From contig OZ029929.1 in the NCBI GenBank assembly GCA_964023275.1, positions 6,487,935 to 6,551,934 of the forward strand: a stretch of DNA of 64,000 bases, written 5' to 3'. A program made the translations under genes and the position numbers. Positions 51,401 to 61,984 of this stretch are shown here, piece after piece; position 1 is the stretch's first letter, and each line of letters opens with the position of its first letter. The DNA comes from Norana najaformis (Eukaryota; Annelida; Clitellata; Crassiclitellata; Hormogastridae). Under the pieces are notes generated by a model. It ran no database searches. It saw only the letters and a list, made by a program, of their open reading frames with translations, and had not been told where the DNA came from.

Positions 51401-52834
51401 TCTGTCGCAGCAAAGCGCTTGGTACGTATAACAATGTCTGTGTTTTAAAATAAGATGATTAATGTACTGTAATAAACTTACATCCCTCCTAATCAAACAT
51501 TACATTACATTGCAGGGACTGACAGGTTCTTATTGGACACCGGCTGCTTGTCTGTCCTCCCACTTCAAAATTTCTGCAAGAATCATGAACTCATAACTGT
51601 GTATTCTTGTTCTCATTCCTTAAACATTTTGGGGCAGTTAAGCCGGAGGCTTCTTTCAAAGGTTAAAGAATGTTAGGCTAACAGTCTCAGAGCTTCTATG
51701 TTATGCAGTGGATCAGAGGAATATAGTAAAATTGCAGCCTGGAACAGATTGTGATTAAATGGAAGTGACCATGTGTGATATGTACTGTCTGGTTATAACT
51801 ATAACTATAATGCATTGACTACATGTATATATTGTATTTATCTGTTATTTATGCAGCCCCTTTAAAGACATCTGAAGCCTGCAAGCAGACATCTATGTTA
51901 CTTTAAGAGCCATATTGTGCATATAATTATGGAGCACAGTGGAATTATGGACTGTTGACCATATTTTAAGACAAACCATGCATATGAGTAGTCTTGCCGC
52001 ATTGGAGTTTGCTGTTATCAGACATTATTTGAAGAGAGTGGAACGGTTAAGTGGTTGTGTGCATTTGTTTCTCTGGTTTAACATTTTAGACTTTGATCCA
52101 CCGCCGCTCGTAAAGACAACACAGGATGTCCGAAGCTACATCAGGTTTTTTCATTTGTTCATTTATGGCTACTGGTGTAATGTATAGTAACACAACTGGT
52201 CAACACTGAAGACTGATTTCACCTTGAAGCAATATGCAATAATTTATTTATTTATTATTATTTTTGATTTATTATCTATTTATTATCCTCTTTCGTTAGG
52301 ACAAAAGCACTTGTGACTACCAGGTAGATTAGATTATATCAGGTGATTGAAATGCTGACTTAAAAATGGATTTTGACTGTTGTTGATGCAAGCTAGGGTG
52401 CGTTAGCATCTTTTGCAGGATTTTGAGTCCATTTGTTTGTTGTCAGGCCTTGAGCATGCCCTCTGCTTCTTAGATTTGGCTCTGCTAGGCCATAGTTACC
52501 TATGTGCTGTTTGTACTGAGCTTACCTGCCTATCTTTGGTAGTCATCAGGGCTTTTGTTTCTGTGATTCTGAGTGTTGTGAGAAAGTCAACAGTTCATTT
52601 TCAACAGATGCAACCTGTTACGAGAGAAAGTGGAGTTGCTTGATTTCGTTTGTACTACAGTGTGCTATTGTTGATAGGGGCATGCACGGCAGTAAATGAG
52701 CGATTGCCTTATCCTGCCTAACTTTACCTTGCCTTCTCAATCTACACTGTTTATATTTTTTCAGAAGTCTCAACGTTATCGACAACCAGCGCATCCTCAC
52801 ACGGCTCTCCCATCGTTTGGAGCCACGCAGGTGA
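42357..52834 (+). CDS. Second copy of EPAC exons 14-27 (REM-RA-CDC25 half-gene)
   Basis: Fourteen exons with the same lengths (1478 bases in total), phases and splice sites as copy 1, all open, ending at the same TGA (52832-52834). By eye I count about eight base differences from copy 1 in the coding part, three of them in two replaced residues (Glu to Lys in exon 22, Pro to Ala in exon 25). It lacks cNBD-A, DEP and cNBD-B, so alone it would encode an unregulated Rap GEF. It could instead be joined to exon 13 as an alternative catalytic half, since phases fit. No promoter is evident upstream. It may also be a misplaced second haplotype of copy 1. Confidence 0.85.
42436..43237 (+). other. U12-type AT-AC intron, copy 2
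   Basis: All U12 signals kept: 5' atatccttg, branch ttccttatc at 43222-43230, 3' end tttac. The surrounding intron differs from copy 1 by several substitutions and small indels. Confidence 0.86.
43238..43391 (+). CDS. EPAC exon 15, copy 2
   Basis: Identical in sequence to copy 1 exon 15; REM helices; donor ttgag|gtaaag. Confidence 0.88.
44087..44478 (+). mobile_element. Unit-2-specific LINE insertion, 392 bp, with 9-bp target-site duplication
   Basis: Flanked by cttgtagca at 44078-44086 and 44479-44487; empty in unit 1 (near 28425-28435). Encodes [38 protein letters not shown] and [17 protein letters not shown], the C terminus of a non-LTR ORF2. Strongly 5'-truncated and little decayed, so recent. 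Confidence 0.88.
44570..44661 (+). CDS. EPAC exon 16, copy 2
   Basis: Two silent changes from copy 1 (GCG to GCA, CGG to CGA). A 392-bp LINE insertion ends about 90 bases upstream; it lies in the intron and leaves the acceptor intact. Confidence 0.87.
45186..45310 (+). CDS. EPAC exon 17, copy 2
   Basis: One silent change from copy 1 (CCT to CCG). Ser/Arg-rich REM-RA linker. Confidence 0.87.
45535..45750 (-). mobile_element. LINE 3' end (reverse), duplication unit 2
   Basis: Second copy of 29465-29670 with a few substitutions. Confidence 0.45.
45864..46013 (+). CDS. EPAC exon 18, copy 2
   Basis: RA domain; no difference from copy 1 seen. Acceptor tttattcag, donor cggag|gtcagt. Confidence 0.88.
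46715..46812 (+). CDS. EPAC exon 19, copy 2
   Basis: End of RA domain; no difference from copy 1 seen. Acceptor ttttgaacag, donor ccttg|gtcagc. Confidence 0.88.
47595..47900 (-). mobile_element. LINE 3' end (reverse), duplication unit 2
   Basis: Second copy of 31525-31790, keeping 36 bp (about 47803-47838) absent from unit 1; these extend the LINE reading with [18 protein letters not shown]. Confidence 0.65.
47950..48075 (+). CDS. EPAC exon 20, copy 2; GC donor
   Basis: Start of CDC25 domain; one silent change (CCT to CCA). The GC donor cgag|gcaagg is kept. Confidence 0.88.
48276..48454 (+). CDS. EPAC exon 21, copy 2
   Basis: CDC25 core; identical to copy 1, including [19 protein letters not shown]. 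Confidence 0.9.
49470..49560 (+). CDS. EPAC exon 22, copy 2
   Basis: One replacement against copy 1: CKDYQNLN instead of CEDYQNLN. The Lys matches vertebrate EPAC2 (HCKEYKNLN). Confidence 0.88.
49720..50170 (+). mobile_element. LINE reverse-transcriptase remnant, duplication unit 2
   Basis: Second copy of 33610-34060; the catalytic box reads YAND here. CATA microsatellite follows at about 50234-50395, with a different length from unit 1. Confidence 0.7.
50499..50637 (+). CDS. EPAC exon 23, copy 2
   Basis: Carries [11 protein letters not shown]; coding part the same as copy 1. The intron just before the acceptor lost a short stretch relative to copy 1, but ttcag is kept. Confidence 0.88.
50780..51015 (+). 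mobile_element. tRNA-derived SINE, duplication unit 2
   Basis: Second copy of the SINE at 34675-34910. Confidence 0.6.
51117..51181 (+). CDS. EPAC exon 24, copy 2
   Basis: Identical to copy 1: [20 protein letters not shown]. Acceptor acttttcag, donor aaatg|gtaatt. Confidence 0.88.
51367..51421 (+). CDS. EPAC exon 25, copy 2
   Basis: Reads FCRSKAL where copy 1 reads FCRSKPL (two adjacent-codon base changes, CCA to GCG). Donor changes from gtatgt to gtacgt, still acceptable. Confidence 0.86.
52090..52144 (+). CDS. EPAC exon 26, copy 2
   Basis: Identical to copy 1 ([16 protein letters not shown]). Acceptor aacattttag, donor atcag|gttttt. Confidence 0.87.
52765..52834 (+). CDS. EPAC exon 27, copy 2: C terminus and stop
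   Basis: Identical to copy 1, ending [11 protein letters not shown]. Acceptor ttttttcag. Confidence 0.88.
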
Positions 52835-54511
52835 TAGAGCAACAAGAAGCAATGCTCTGTGAAGTCCATCTCATTAGTCGTCCATCTGACTATCAGGTAC
52901 TCAAATGCCTGACCACTGTGCCAGATGCTGGAGAAGCTTCAACCGTTTTGGTACCAGCTGCAGATGACCTGAACCTAAAAGGTTAATGAATGAATGAGGT
53001 CATCCTTGTGGTTCAGTTAGGCTTCTGTTCCTTTAAGTTTACCCCATTTCCGTTTTTCTTGAGCCCCTTTCTTCTAGTTTAGGCTCCTTTTCTATGTGTT
53101 TAAGCTGTCTTTTTGCTTCACTTGGTTAATTATGTTGTTTTTAATTTTGTTTAAGCTTTGTCCAGGGTTCAGAACCCAGTCGTTTGAAAGTAGCAATTCT
53201 TGTTAAGCTATAAAGAACATTCTGGTTGTTAGATAGCTGTTGTTGAGTCTGTGCTTAAGCCGAAGGATTTTGAAACCAATGGACTGTGAGGACAGTAGTT
53301 TTTCATTAAAGAGGGTACCTTACATAGTGAATTGACTGCAGAATCACAAGGAGATTATTTTTACATAGTATGGATTGGCAGAATGAGATTGTTGGCTGTA
53401 TAAGCTGTGATCATAGGGTACAATAATTTTATGAAGAGTAGCATAGGCTGTACATGATTGTGCTTTCAGCTGTTTCTGTGAAAATTCTCAGTAGTTTTGA
53501 ACAATTTCCCTACCCAAGGTAGAACCAGTTGCAGTGGTTTGCCCTTGTTTTAATTATAACCTGTGCTTATCAAAGGACAAGGGGTGGGCGATTGTGAATG
53601 TTTTGGCCTATAAATCCCACTGTGTGCATTTTGAAATTAAGAATTTGTTGTTGAGTTGCTTATTTGTAAAGATAGTCCTGTTGTTAGATTGCTGTGTTGC
53701 CGTCAAAAGGTCCCTCAGCCACAACCAAGACCATACATACCTCTGAGAACTACAGAACTGATGGAGGTGCCTAACAATCATCATGCTTTCTTGTTTTCAT
53801 CAACTTGTATATGTAGTTTTATTGGCTCAACATTTTGCTGCTATTTTCCTTTCCCAGTCATTGTTTAAATTGTCTATAATTTCCCTGTGTTTCAGATATT
53901 CAAAATATTGTAATTGTAATCATGTATGTTAGAAGTTACTAATTGCTATATGTTGAATATTTTGTTTATATTCATTTACGTTTTGTCTATAATTCCCCGT
54001 TGTAGTTTATGTGTTGAATATGCTGTTTATCTGTTGTGTTAGTACCATTTATTCCCTAGGTTGTATATGTTTCCTATGTGGTATTTGCATTGTTTCCATA
54101 CCTATGTGTTTTGTGTAGAACTGCTGTTTGTTGACTTAATACTACTGACTGTCTCATGTATCTTGTTCCGGTAATAGTGATCCCTGTGCTGCTTTTTTCC
54201 CAGTACATTTCAACTTGTATGTTCCATGTGCCGTGTTAATATTATTTGCCACTTAGGTTGTGTCAGTATTACCTATATGTTGTGTTCAGACAGACTGTGT
54301 TCCTGTACATTTTGTTAATAATTCCAGTTTAGTGTGTGTATAAATGATGTATTATGTTGTTGCCATTCCCATGTGTTTACGTATTAGTAATGTTGCTTAT
54401 CTACCGTTTATACTTCCCCATTTGTGTGTATTGAGCTACCCTGCCCGTAGCACTGTGTGTTCATCACTTTTATATCAATTGAATTGTAACAGTGAAGATC
54501 TCAGTATTTTG

Positions 54512-54517
54512 AATAAA
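54512..54517 (+). terminator. Candidate poly(A) signal, copy 2
   Basis: AATAAA in the same place as in copy 1, about 1.7 kb after the stop. Confidence 0.3.
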
Positions 54518-57049
54518 ATGCTGTCTGAACAGCTCCATGACAATGTTTGTTAAAAATCCTTCATCATGTGATATGGTCAGAATGTTGCCAAACCATACAA
54601 CGTGCAAACGTTTCCAGATGTACTGTTTGTCTGTATGTCTAACATGGTGGCCACTAGTGTCTGCTCTTAGCAAGCAGTCATTATGGTAGAGAGTGCTGGT
54701 TCAAGCCTCCTTTTTTCTAAGCATCCCCCTATTTTCCATCTGTCCCAAGCTGCTTCTACTTCCTACCCAATCACCCCATTCCTTGCTAGTAATTTAAGGT
54801 GGTACAAAGGCAACATTTGTATAGCATACTTATGTGAGGTACTTAAAAGGCGCTATATTAAGTCTCCTGATGCAATTGTACCCTTATAAAGTCTTCTTGA
54901 GTTGCCTACAGGGAATAAACAGCCACTTGTGTTGCCAATCCTATCTTATGTTACCATGATACCAAGACAAACACGTGCACCACATTTCAATATATTTACT
55001 AATAATTATTATATGTGCATTAATACATGTTTTTATTTAGTAACAATTATACTTTTTATTAATAGTTTCTGTTTATTATTAAGCATTGCAGGCAGAGTGT
55101 TACTTATAGGCAGTTATAATAAACATCTCAAACAAAACTGATCTATCTAGTATATAAAAAGTCTTTCAAAAAATATAATCCAAAGCTGCATTCTGAAGAA
55201 TCTGAAAAAAATTCATAGAAAAATTGTCTGCCCTGTTTGGAGATCTAATTTGCACGTCATCTGAAACATTCGTTAAGCCACGCGCAATACTCTTAATTTA
55301 AAAATTGGAAAGTATATTTATTATTTTGAATGCTAATGTCTCAACAGCTTTATCTAAAAATCCTTCATGCCCAGACCCCTGAGGAGTTAGAAAATAACGA
55401 CCAACTAATACAGGTACTATAAGACTTTGTGTCAATGTAACAATGAAGTAAACTAGGTGCCTGCTCATTTGAAACATGGTGTACATTACAACCAATAAGA
55501 TTTGCCATGCAAAATGCTAAAATGTTTGCTTTGGATTTCGGAAATATATGTGAATTTAGGATCCATATGTAAAGCAATACAACCAGAAATTTATATATCT
55601 CGAGAGGCTCTCAAAAGTTGCCAATACAGAGCAAAATCATATGATGTAAGTTGAACTTGTGTGTTAGGTTTTATCAAGCAAAACAGATATGATCCATCTC
55701 CAGCAGACTATTCTATGAGACAGTACTTATAAATTTATGAGACACCTGTATCCTAGATTGTGGTAATATCATCATAAGAAGAGTTGTTTTTTTCTTAAAT
55801 ATGGCATTCAAAACGACTGCCTGCATTCCAACAGCAGTTTATAACTTGAAATACAACAGACAACTTGTCTAGTAAAAGCAGTCACTATGGCCTGCCTATT
55901 AAACACATATCTGATTGCAGGAAAGCCTAAAGAGCCAGACAGCATTGTGACTGTTGTATGCAGACATTAATTTTATAATGGAAAAGGAACAAATTTTCCA
56001 GCCATCAGAAAGTCCAGTTTAAAAAGTTTGAATCCAGACTTATATTCTCCAGCCAAATTTAAAATTTAATGCTCCAAAGATTTATGTAGTACATTCTTGC
56101 AGCCAGTGCTATGGAAACATCAGAGAAATCTGTCAACAATAATGTTACATATGATTTTGCTTGACATTTATATGAAGCCTATTCAGAGCCTCTCAGACTT
56201 CTTAAAAGACTTCAGAACAACCACAGACAAGAATGATAAAAACATTAAAGCTAACACATACTCTGTGCATTGGAGGATAACTTTTGGTATCTTCTACTGA
56301 TGGAAAATCTTATGGTTTTGGTTTTGCCCGCACTCAGCCACTGCCCTACTACACGCACACCTACAAGAAATGTCTTCTAACAGCACACGGTAATGTAGCT
56401 AAAAGGCTCACAGACAAAAATATGGCTGTAAAGGAATTCATCATGGCCTACACAAAACTTTTTAAGTATGCATGTATATTTGCATAATAACAATAAATAA
56501 TTGTAGCAATTTCTAAGATGCTGGCAGCTAATGAACAAGCCATCAATGTGCATCAAAATCAAGGCAAAAAACAGGCCAATTTCCCTAAGGTCAATCCAGA
56601 GAGACAGAGTCTAATGCAGGTAAGCCTGTCGAAAGAGGTAGGTCAGTCAAGACTGGAATGATATCAAAAACAGAGCTGAATGAACAGAGAGTAACAAAGA
56701 TTAGGACAAGCATCAGAAACTGAGCCTTTACACAGAACAGTTAGGCCAACAAGAGTACATAGGCCTCTGTATGTATTCAGATGCTACTATGGCTCATGTT
56801 AAGCCTCTGGGGTGTTGTATGCATGGCTGTCATGTTAAAAGTCAAGATCAACAAAAATGTTTCTTCATAATTGGACAACATTGGTGTCAGAGTTATGATC
56901 ACGGTGTGCTACCAAACAATCTATGTCTTTAAACATTCAGGCCACACTACTTTTGAGAGTGCAAGTGGTCTGGCTATGAATCTAGGTGGTCCATCCATTA
57001 TACCTAGACTGGTTGTGGTGTCAAAGACATCCTGTTAAACCAGAATGGT

Positions 57050-57490
57050 TTATGAAGAATCACTGGGGCTGTTCTTGCAGTGGACCAGGGTTCCAGACAG
57101 AGCGTGCCAAAGGTAGATGTTCTTGGTGTCAGAAGTTGGATACTCGTAGGCCTCTTGAACAGACCCGGTCCGGACAAGATTAACACCGGACCGACGGTCT
57201 TTGCTAGCCTTCTGAGTCACAGGCACATACCCGGCAACGTATCCTCTGTTGATTGCCTTAGTACTTGCTGTCTGCTGGTTCCACTGTTGTGGTGATCGTT
57301 CTAATGCTTGTGAAGCAGAGGTTTGTTTGTGTTTGCGGGGTGCTCCACCAGGGAACGCATCCGAGGTTGAGTAGTGGGTGCGGAGTGGGTTGTTTGTGGT
57401 TGAATTTCGCAAGCTGTAGCCATAGACCTCATTAGTTGTGCAGGGACGGTCTTTTGCCCAGCTGTAGTAAGCAGGCATGTGCGATGGCAT
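57050..57490 (-). CDS. Uncharacterised 146-codon ORF, copy 2
   Basis: Second copy of the 41280-41720 frame, same length and open. I see four replaced residues (Thr to Ala, Ser to Leu, Gly to Ser, His to Arg) and two silent changes, so constraint between the two copies is not obvious. Faces left, toward EPAC copy 2, with the RIIa-like gene 1.7 kb to its right in the other direction; a shared upstream region with that gene is possible. Confidence 0.45.
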   Translation of the reverse strand: MPSHMPAYYSWAKDRPCTTNEVYGYSLRNSTTNNPLRTHYSTSDAFPGGAPRKHKQTSASQALERSPQQWNQQTASTKAINRGYVAGYVPVTQKASKDRRSGVNLVRTGSVQEAYEYPTSDTKNIYLWHALSGTLVHCKNSPSDSS

Positions 57491-57964
57491 CTTGGAAGTC
57501 TACGACAAAGGATGCAGTGTCTATAATAGTTTCCTCAGGTTAATCGAATGACTTGTAATGCATGAATCATTAAACAGTTATTCTAATGATTCCAATGTGT
57601 GAAGCATTAAACAGTTAACATAATGCAATGTTCTGTTATCATGTACAATTTATATAGCGCCGCTGTGCATGTCATTATGTACATATTTCAACACACAGTT
57701 ATGTTCTCAATTAAGTAACCGCCACCTAAGCCTATGACATGTAAACATTGGCCACATGTCTTTCCCACTGCCCCAAGCAGATATTGTACCCTGCTACGTT
57801 CGGCCTATGACCCGTTGCTTATCCGTATTCATCCATATTATTTTATCACGTATTTACTTACATCGCAATTCAAACTTTTATTACAGGTTAACTGAACCAA
57901 AAAAGGACTGAAATCATTGAAAGTTTGAAATAATTCATGACAAAGCTGCCATTTTTCAGCTCTA

Positions 57965-58170
57965 GCTGGGAATCTGTTGGTAGGGCTCTGTGTGCGCGCG
58001 CGAGCCTACCACTCCTCTTCTAGTTCTCTGAGCAATGTTTACTAATGGATGAATGTTCTGTTCTTAAAAACATTTTACATCGTTAAGGCTATCGCAAAGA
58101 GCGCCTCTGATTAATTTATCTCGAAGAGGTTTTATACAAATTTCATATCATGATTACGACAACTGTTTTT
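57965..58170 (+). mobile_element. LINE 3' end, GCGCCTCTGATTA family
   Basis: gctgggaatctgttggt, gttctgttcttaaaaac, agagcgcctctgattaattt and ggttttatacaaattt, ending atgattacgac. Confidence 0.6.
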
Positions 58171-59110
58171 ACCTTTAGTTAAACAGTTTTCAAACGAGAA
58201 TCAAGTGAATGTTTACGTTATAAACACAACTTTCCGAAACACCAAAGCACCTGCTGCCCAGATACGGTTGCTATACATCTTGCGCATGCGCAACAAATAA
58301 TTAAATGTGTAGCGCTTCAACTTTTATTGTATGCGATATTCTAAGAAACATCGTGAGCCCCAACTATATATATTTAGTTCATTCAAATAATATTAGAAGA
58401 TCAACAAAATCGAACAATAAGGAGTATAGTTCGTATCTGGCATAAATTCTTTATGCACAACAGTAGTTTTGTTAAATTTTGTTAAATTTATTTTTACAAA
58501 CTTTCTGATTTAATACTTTAATTATTAACTTGATGAGTTGTTTGATAATCTATCCTACATTTATAGCACCAAATTAATTTCGTTAATACATTATAATCAT
58601 GTAATACTTGTATTTTACCTGCTGAAAATCTTCGGCACCGTTATATACATACAGGTAAGCTTGTACCTAATTTTAACCTGTAACAACAATAAAAACTTCT
58701 ATTCCATGGATCAGAGCTTTTCAGCTTACTACGATTTCTTCCTTCGTTTAACTAGTTTAAGTTAGTCCGCCAGCGCACACTAGCGAACTGAGTTATAAAT
58801 GAGTACATTATTAATGATGGAAACAATTATTGACAGGAATGGCCTTCGTGATTACGACCTTGGGGTTGGCTGGAGTGGGATGTTCGAGTTCCTAGAATTC
58901 TTCTTTATATACAGATTATTTTATTATTAATACTTCACTTCTTTTCCAAAAATCTTATCCTGATTCTTCCTCTTCCTCTTATCTCTCTTCTCGCTTCAAT
59001 TTCAAACAGCATTCCTAGAATTCTTCTTTATATACAGATTATTTCATTATTAATACTTATGCGTAATGGCGTTATGAACAAACGCACGGCGCACAACGCT
59101 TAGAGCGTTG

Positions 59111-59124
59111 GTTACCAAGGTGTT
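59111..59124 (+). promoter_or_regulatory. X-box-like (RFX) site before the RIIa-like gene
   Basis: gttaccaaggtgtt, 35 bases before the ATG. The left half fits the RFX X-box (GTTNCC) well, the right half only partly. RFX factors drive ciliary genes, which would suit a docking-domain protein. Tentative. Confidence 0.3.
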
Positions 59125-59158
59125 GATTGGCAGGCGATTGTAGCATGTGCTTCGGAAT

Positions 59159-59383
59159 ATGGCGGACTTGCATGGGATTTCGGGAAACAAAGGCACCAAA
59201 GAACTGCTAGCCACAGGTAGCACTGACCCTGACATCTCCAACGAAGAAAGGACGACCTTTCCAACGGTAGTCGTGCCATCTGACGTTACGAAAGGCTCAA
59301 CGGTAGCGAAAGACGTGCCACACGATCCCTTAATCAGGGCGGAAAAGTACCTATCTAAGCACGATATCATCGAACTTTTTCAG
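59159..59383 (+). CDS. RIIa-like gene exon 1
   Basis: 75 codons from ATG to donor cag|gtagcc; ends with YLSKHDIIELFQ. An in-frame GTG sits four codons upstream, but ATG in good context is preferred. Reading past the donor gives only a short tail with no docking motif. Confidence 0.75.
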
Positions 59384-60217
59384 GTAGCCGAACCCCTGCA
59401 TCCAGGGTTTGAATTGCAGTGTGCCATGCAATATAAGCGATTCGTTGGAATTGTGATTGTGACATAATTCATCTAGCATTAGTCAGTGTAAAGATGATGA
59501 GCTCCTGCCGAAAGGCTCTTTAACGACAGAACCACAACGCTTTGGGCTACTGCTAATGGAGTTGATGGAAGGGCATCATTTGTGTTTAAACCTTACCTTG
59601 CCGTACTTTACCTTTCCCTTGCTTACTTTATCCTTCACTTTCTTGCATTTCATTAACTTGCCATGTATGCCTGTCCTTTGTTTGATTGCTTCAGGTGTGT
59701 TTGCCATAAGCCAAAATATCACTGAATGCTTCAACCGCTTTGCCACTCCGCTGTTGGGCACAGAATTTAAGAATGATTACAAGTTATAGGGCAACTGTTA
59801 ACTTACCTAGTTTACTCAGTTTTTAATGAATGCATTAGGACTACAGCTGATTGGGAGAATAAGACGAGGGAGGCAGAGTATCAATAGATATAGACCAAGT
59901 CACCTACAGAGTCAGAGACAGAGAGAGACACACAGACAGAGAGATTGTTGTTGTTGATAACGGTGGTAGTAGCGATGGTGGTGCTGCTGTGGCCGATGAG
60001 TTTGATAATGAAGATGATAATTACAATGACTGCAATGATGATGATTATATGACTGTTTTTCCTGCCTTTGTTTTAACAACAGCACATGACATCAGATGTC
60101 GCCTATAGACGACCACATGACGTCATAGACCACATGATCGATTACATCACGCAGCGGCAGGAAGAAGCGATGGTCCGAAGAGGCGTCATTCTGGCGTCAT
60201 CATCAAAGAGCTCATGA
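59159..60217 (+). CDS. Small RIIa/Dpy-30-like docking-domain protein, 2 exons, 119 aa
   Basis: Exon 1 59159-59383 (75 codons; aatATGG start context), donor tttcag|gtagcc; exon 2 60083-60217, acceptor taacaacag, phase 0 junction, TGA stop at 60215. The first 55 residues are a polar Ser/Thr-rich tail; residues 61-98 read AEKYLSKHDIIELFQ-HMTSDVAYRRPHDVIDHMI, the pattern of the RIIa/Dpy-30 dimerisation-docking fold (helix, then Y-x-R-P, then helix), as at the N terminus of adenylate kinase 8 and EFCAB10. Such proteins bind amphipathic helices of anchor proteins, often in cilia or sperm tails. No kinase or EF-hand follows. Structure read from sequence; fold and role are inference. Confidence 0.75.
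60083..60217 (+). CDS. RIIa-like gene exon 2 with stop
   Basis: 44 codons plus TGA; begins HMTSDVAYRRPHDVIDHMID and ends ASSSKSS. Completes the docking helix begun in exon 1. Preceded by a T-rich tract and taacaacag. Confidence 0.75.
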   Translation, partial: HMTSDVAYRRPHDVIDHMIDYITQRQEEAMVRRGVILASSSKSS

Positions 60218-60379
60218 CTGGAAATGGTCCCAACTAGGGCCAACGAATGTATAATATATTATAATAGCCTATAATTATTGGAAGTACTTTGGATAAAACA
60301 GCAAGATATATTGCCTTCAACTTGTCTTCGAAGGGTCTATATTGTCATCATAACTACAAACATACAGTGGCCTACACAG

Positions 60380-60475
60380 ATACATATGTACATACATACT
60401 ACATACATATGTACATGCATTCTAAATATAATGCATGCATACTAAATACATGCATACATACGTACATGCACAATG
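60380..60475 (+). repeat. CATA microsatellite
   Basis: acatacatactacatacat-type run with atgc interruptions. Confidence 0.75.
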
Positions 60476-60519
60476 GCAAATCCTGTAGGACAATCTCTTT
60501 ATATAGTGAGAGTGGCGTG

Positions 60520-60990
60520 CCACCGAGTAATCGTAATCGTAATCCCAATATTTCTACAGCGCCCAACGAAAGCCGTGCCGCGGAGACCAGCTTATTCACA
60601 GGCGCTGAGTCAAAACAAAATCGATAGGCAAAAGGGTTCGGTTCCGGGTCAAGATCTAAGAGTCAGGCAGAGAGACAGCATGGCAGCTACGGTGGGTGAT
60701 GTTTGGGGCTGGAGAGCAGAGGCAGATAAGAGGAAGGGGTGTCAGGATAGGATCTGTGGAAGAGGAATGTTTTCAGTTTTGAGGGAAAGGCCGAAGCAGA
60801 AATTGCAAGCGGTGGAGCATCGGTGAGTTTGTATGATGGGTCCGAAAACTGTCGCAGTTCTGGGGGGGAGTTTATTCCAGAGTGGTGGGGCAGCTATGGC
60901 TATGGAGTGATTACCAAATTTTAAGGATGAGGTGACTGGAGGGCAGAGAAGTGTTAGGGCAGAAGAAGACAGGGTTGATTTCTTCAAAAT
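60520..60990 (-). mobile_element. LINE 3' end (reverse), GATTAC-tail family
   Basis: Starts with gtaatcgtaatcgtaatcc (the tail), then 3' UTR shared with 19330-19515. Minus strand further encodes HSIAIAAPPLWNKLPPRTA, a LINE protein-tail motif. Confidence 0.75.
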
Positions 60991-61639
60991 GAACAGAGTG
61001 AGGATTGTTTGTTCAACTTGTAAAGTGACAAGGGAATAATATTATTGAGGAATTTAAAAAGTTGCCAAAAATTACTTAAACCAAAAAAGGTGACTGAAAT
61101 TATAAGTTAAAACCAAGTAGTCAAAAATGACAAAATGTGCATCAGGTTGATGTGTGGATGCACAGCACCTGCTTATCTCCACAGGCAGCAGAGATATGCA
61201 AACCTTTGCAATTCTGGATATGAGCTTACAATTTAAAATACCCAGTCTGAGTTTCATTGTTTTTTCTGAGAGCCCTAATTGTCCTTGCTAACAAGCAAGT
61301 ACATTATATTGTATAGCCTCTATGTTATTGCAAGTGCTGTTTCTAGGAATGTTGTAATGTGTTTCAAAAGTCACATTACTTCCATGTTTTGTGTGTCATT
61401 GAGAAGTTTAGGAGATTCACATTCCACTAAATTCCCTCAGCCTAAACGAGACAACTGTAACAGCGGAATTTTGAGTTCACGTTGCCTATGTCAGCTGTTA
61501 TTCTCTGAGATGTGATCCTCTAGCTGTATGGTCTACGTTGTTTAGGAAATTTCTGTAGGACCTCTTGTTGACAAAATTACACGAGGTGCTTCTGTTAGCC
61601 TATACAGGCTTTCATCGCTGAACCATATAAAATGTAAGG

Positions 61640-61790
61640 AATCGTAGTTCCGACATATCTATAGCACCCAACGAAAGCCACGTCACGGGGACCAGCTTAT
61701 TCACAGGCGCTCAGTAAAACAAAATCGATAGGCAAAAGGGTTCGGTTCCAGGTCAGTATCCAAAAGTCAAGCAGAGAGACAGTGTTTGCT
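61640..61790 (-). mobile_element. LINE 3' end (reverse), GATTAC-tail family
   Basis: atagcacccaacgaaagcca, gaccagcttattcacaggcg and caaaagggttcggttcc, as in 60520-60660. Confidence 0.7.
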
Positions 61791-61984
61791 GCCCTATCCT
61801 GTGCGATCCGTAGGTTGCTCTGTCATTCGGGTCTAAACTTACGAATCGTCTGTTGCGACTTGTTTGACAACTGTAGTCTGACTTCTGGTTCCCTTAGTTA
61901 TCGGGTTTAGACTGGACTTGGATTCTCCAATGGATTATGATTTTTTACTTGAAACAACCATCAGCTGATGGTTTAGAGATCGTA

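Larger units (their letters stand above)
42088..57856 (+). repeat. Tandem segmental duplication, unit 2 (15,769 bp)
   Basis: Follows unit 1 with no gap or N run. Right edge: both units read cacgtattta, then unit 1 goes to ttt (start of unit 2) and this one to cttacatcgc. The junction shows no microhomology. Private features: a 392-bp LINE insertion (44087-44478), a 25-bp tandem duplication near 51226-51276, and 36 bp near 47803-47838 missing from unit 1. Confidence 0.95.
57857..59158. other. Unique spacer after the duplication
   Basis: Contains a LINE 3' end (about 57965-58170) and AT-rich sequence with a short direct repeat: cctagaattcttctttatat occurs near 58892 and again near 59013. Holds the likely promoter of the RIIa-like gene. 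Confidence 0.5.

Noticed and set aside
59147-59467. Single-exon 106-codon gene
   Set aside because: Reading past the donor at 59383 adds an unrelated tail; splicing to 60083 completes a recognised module.
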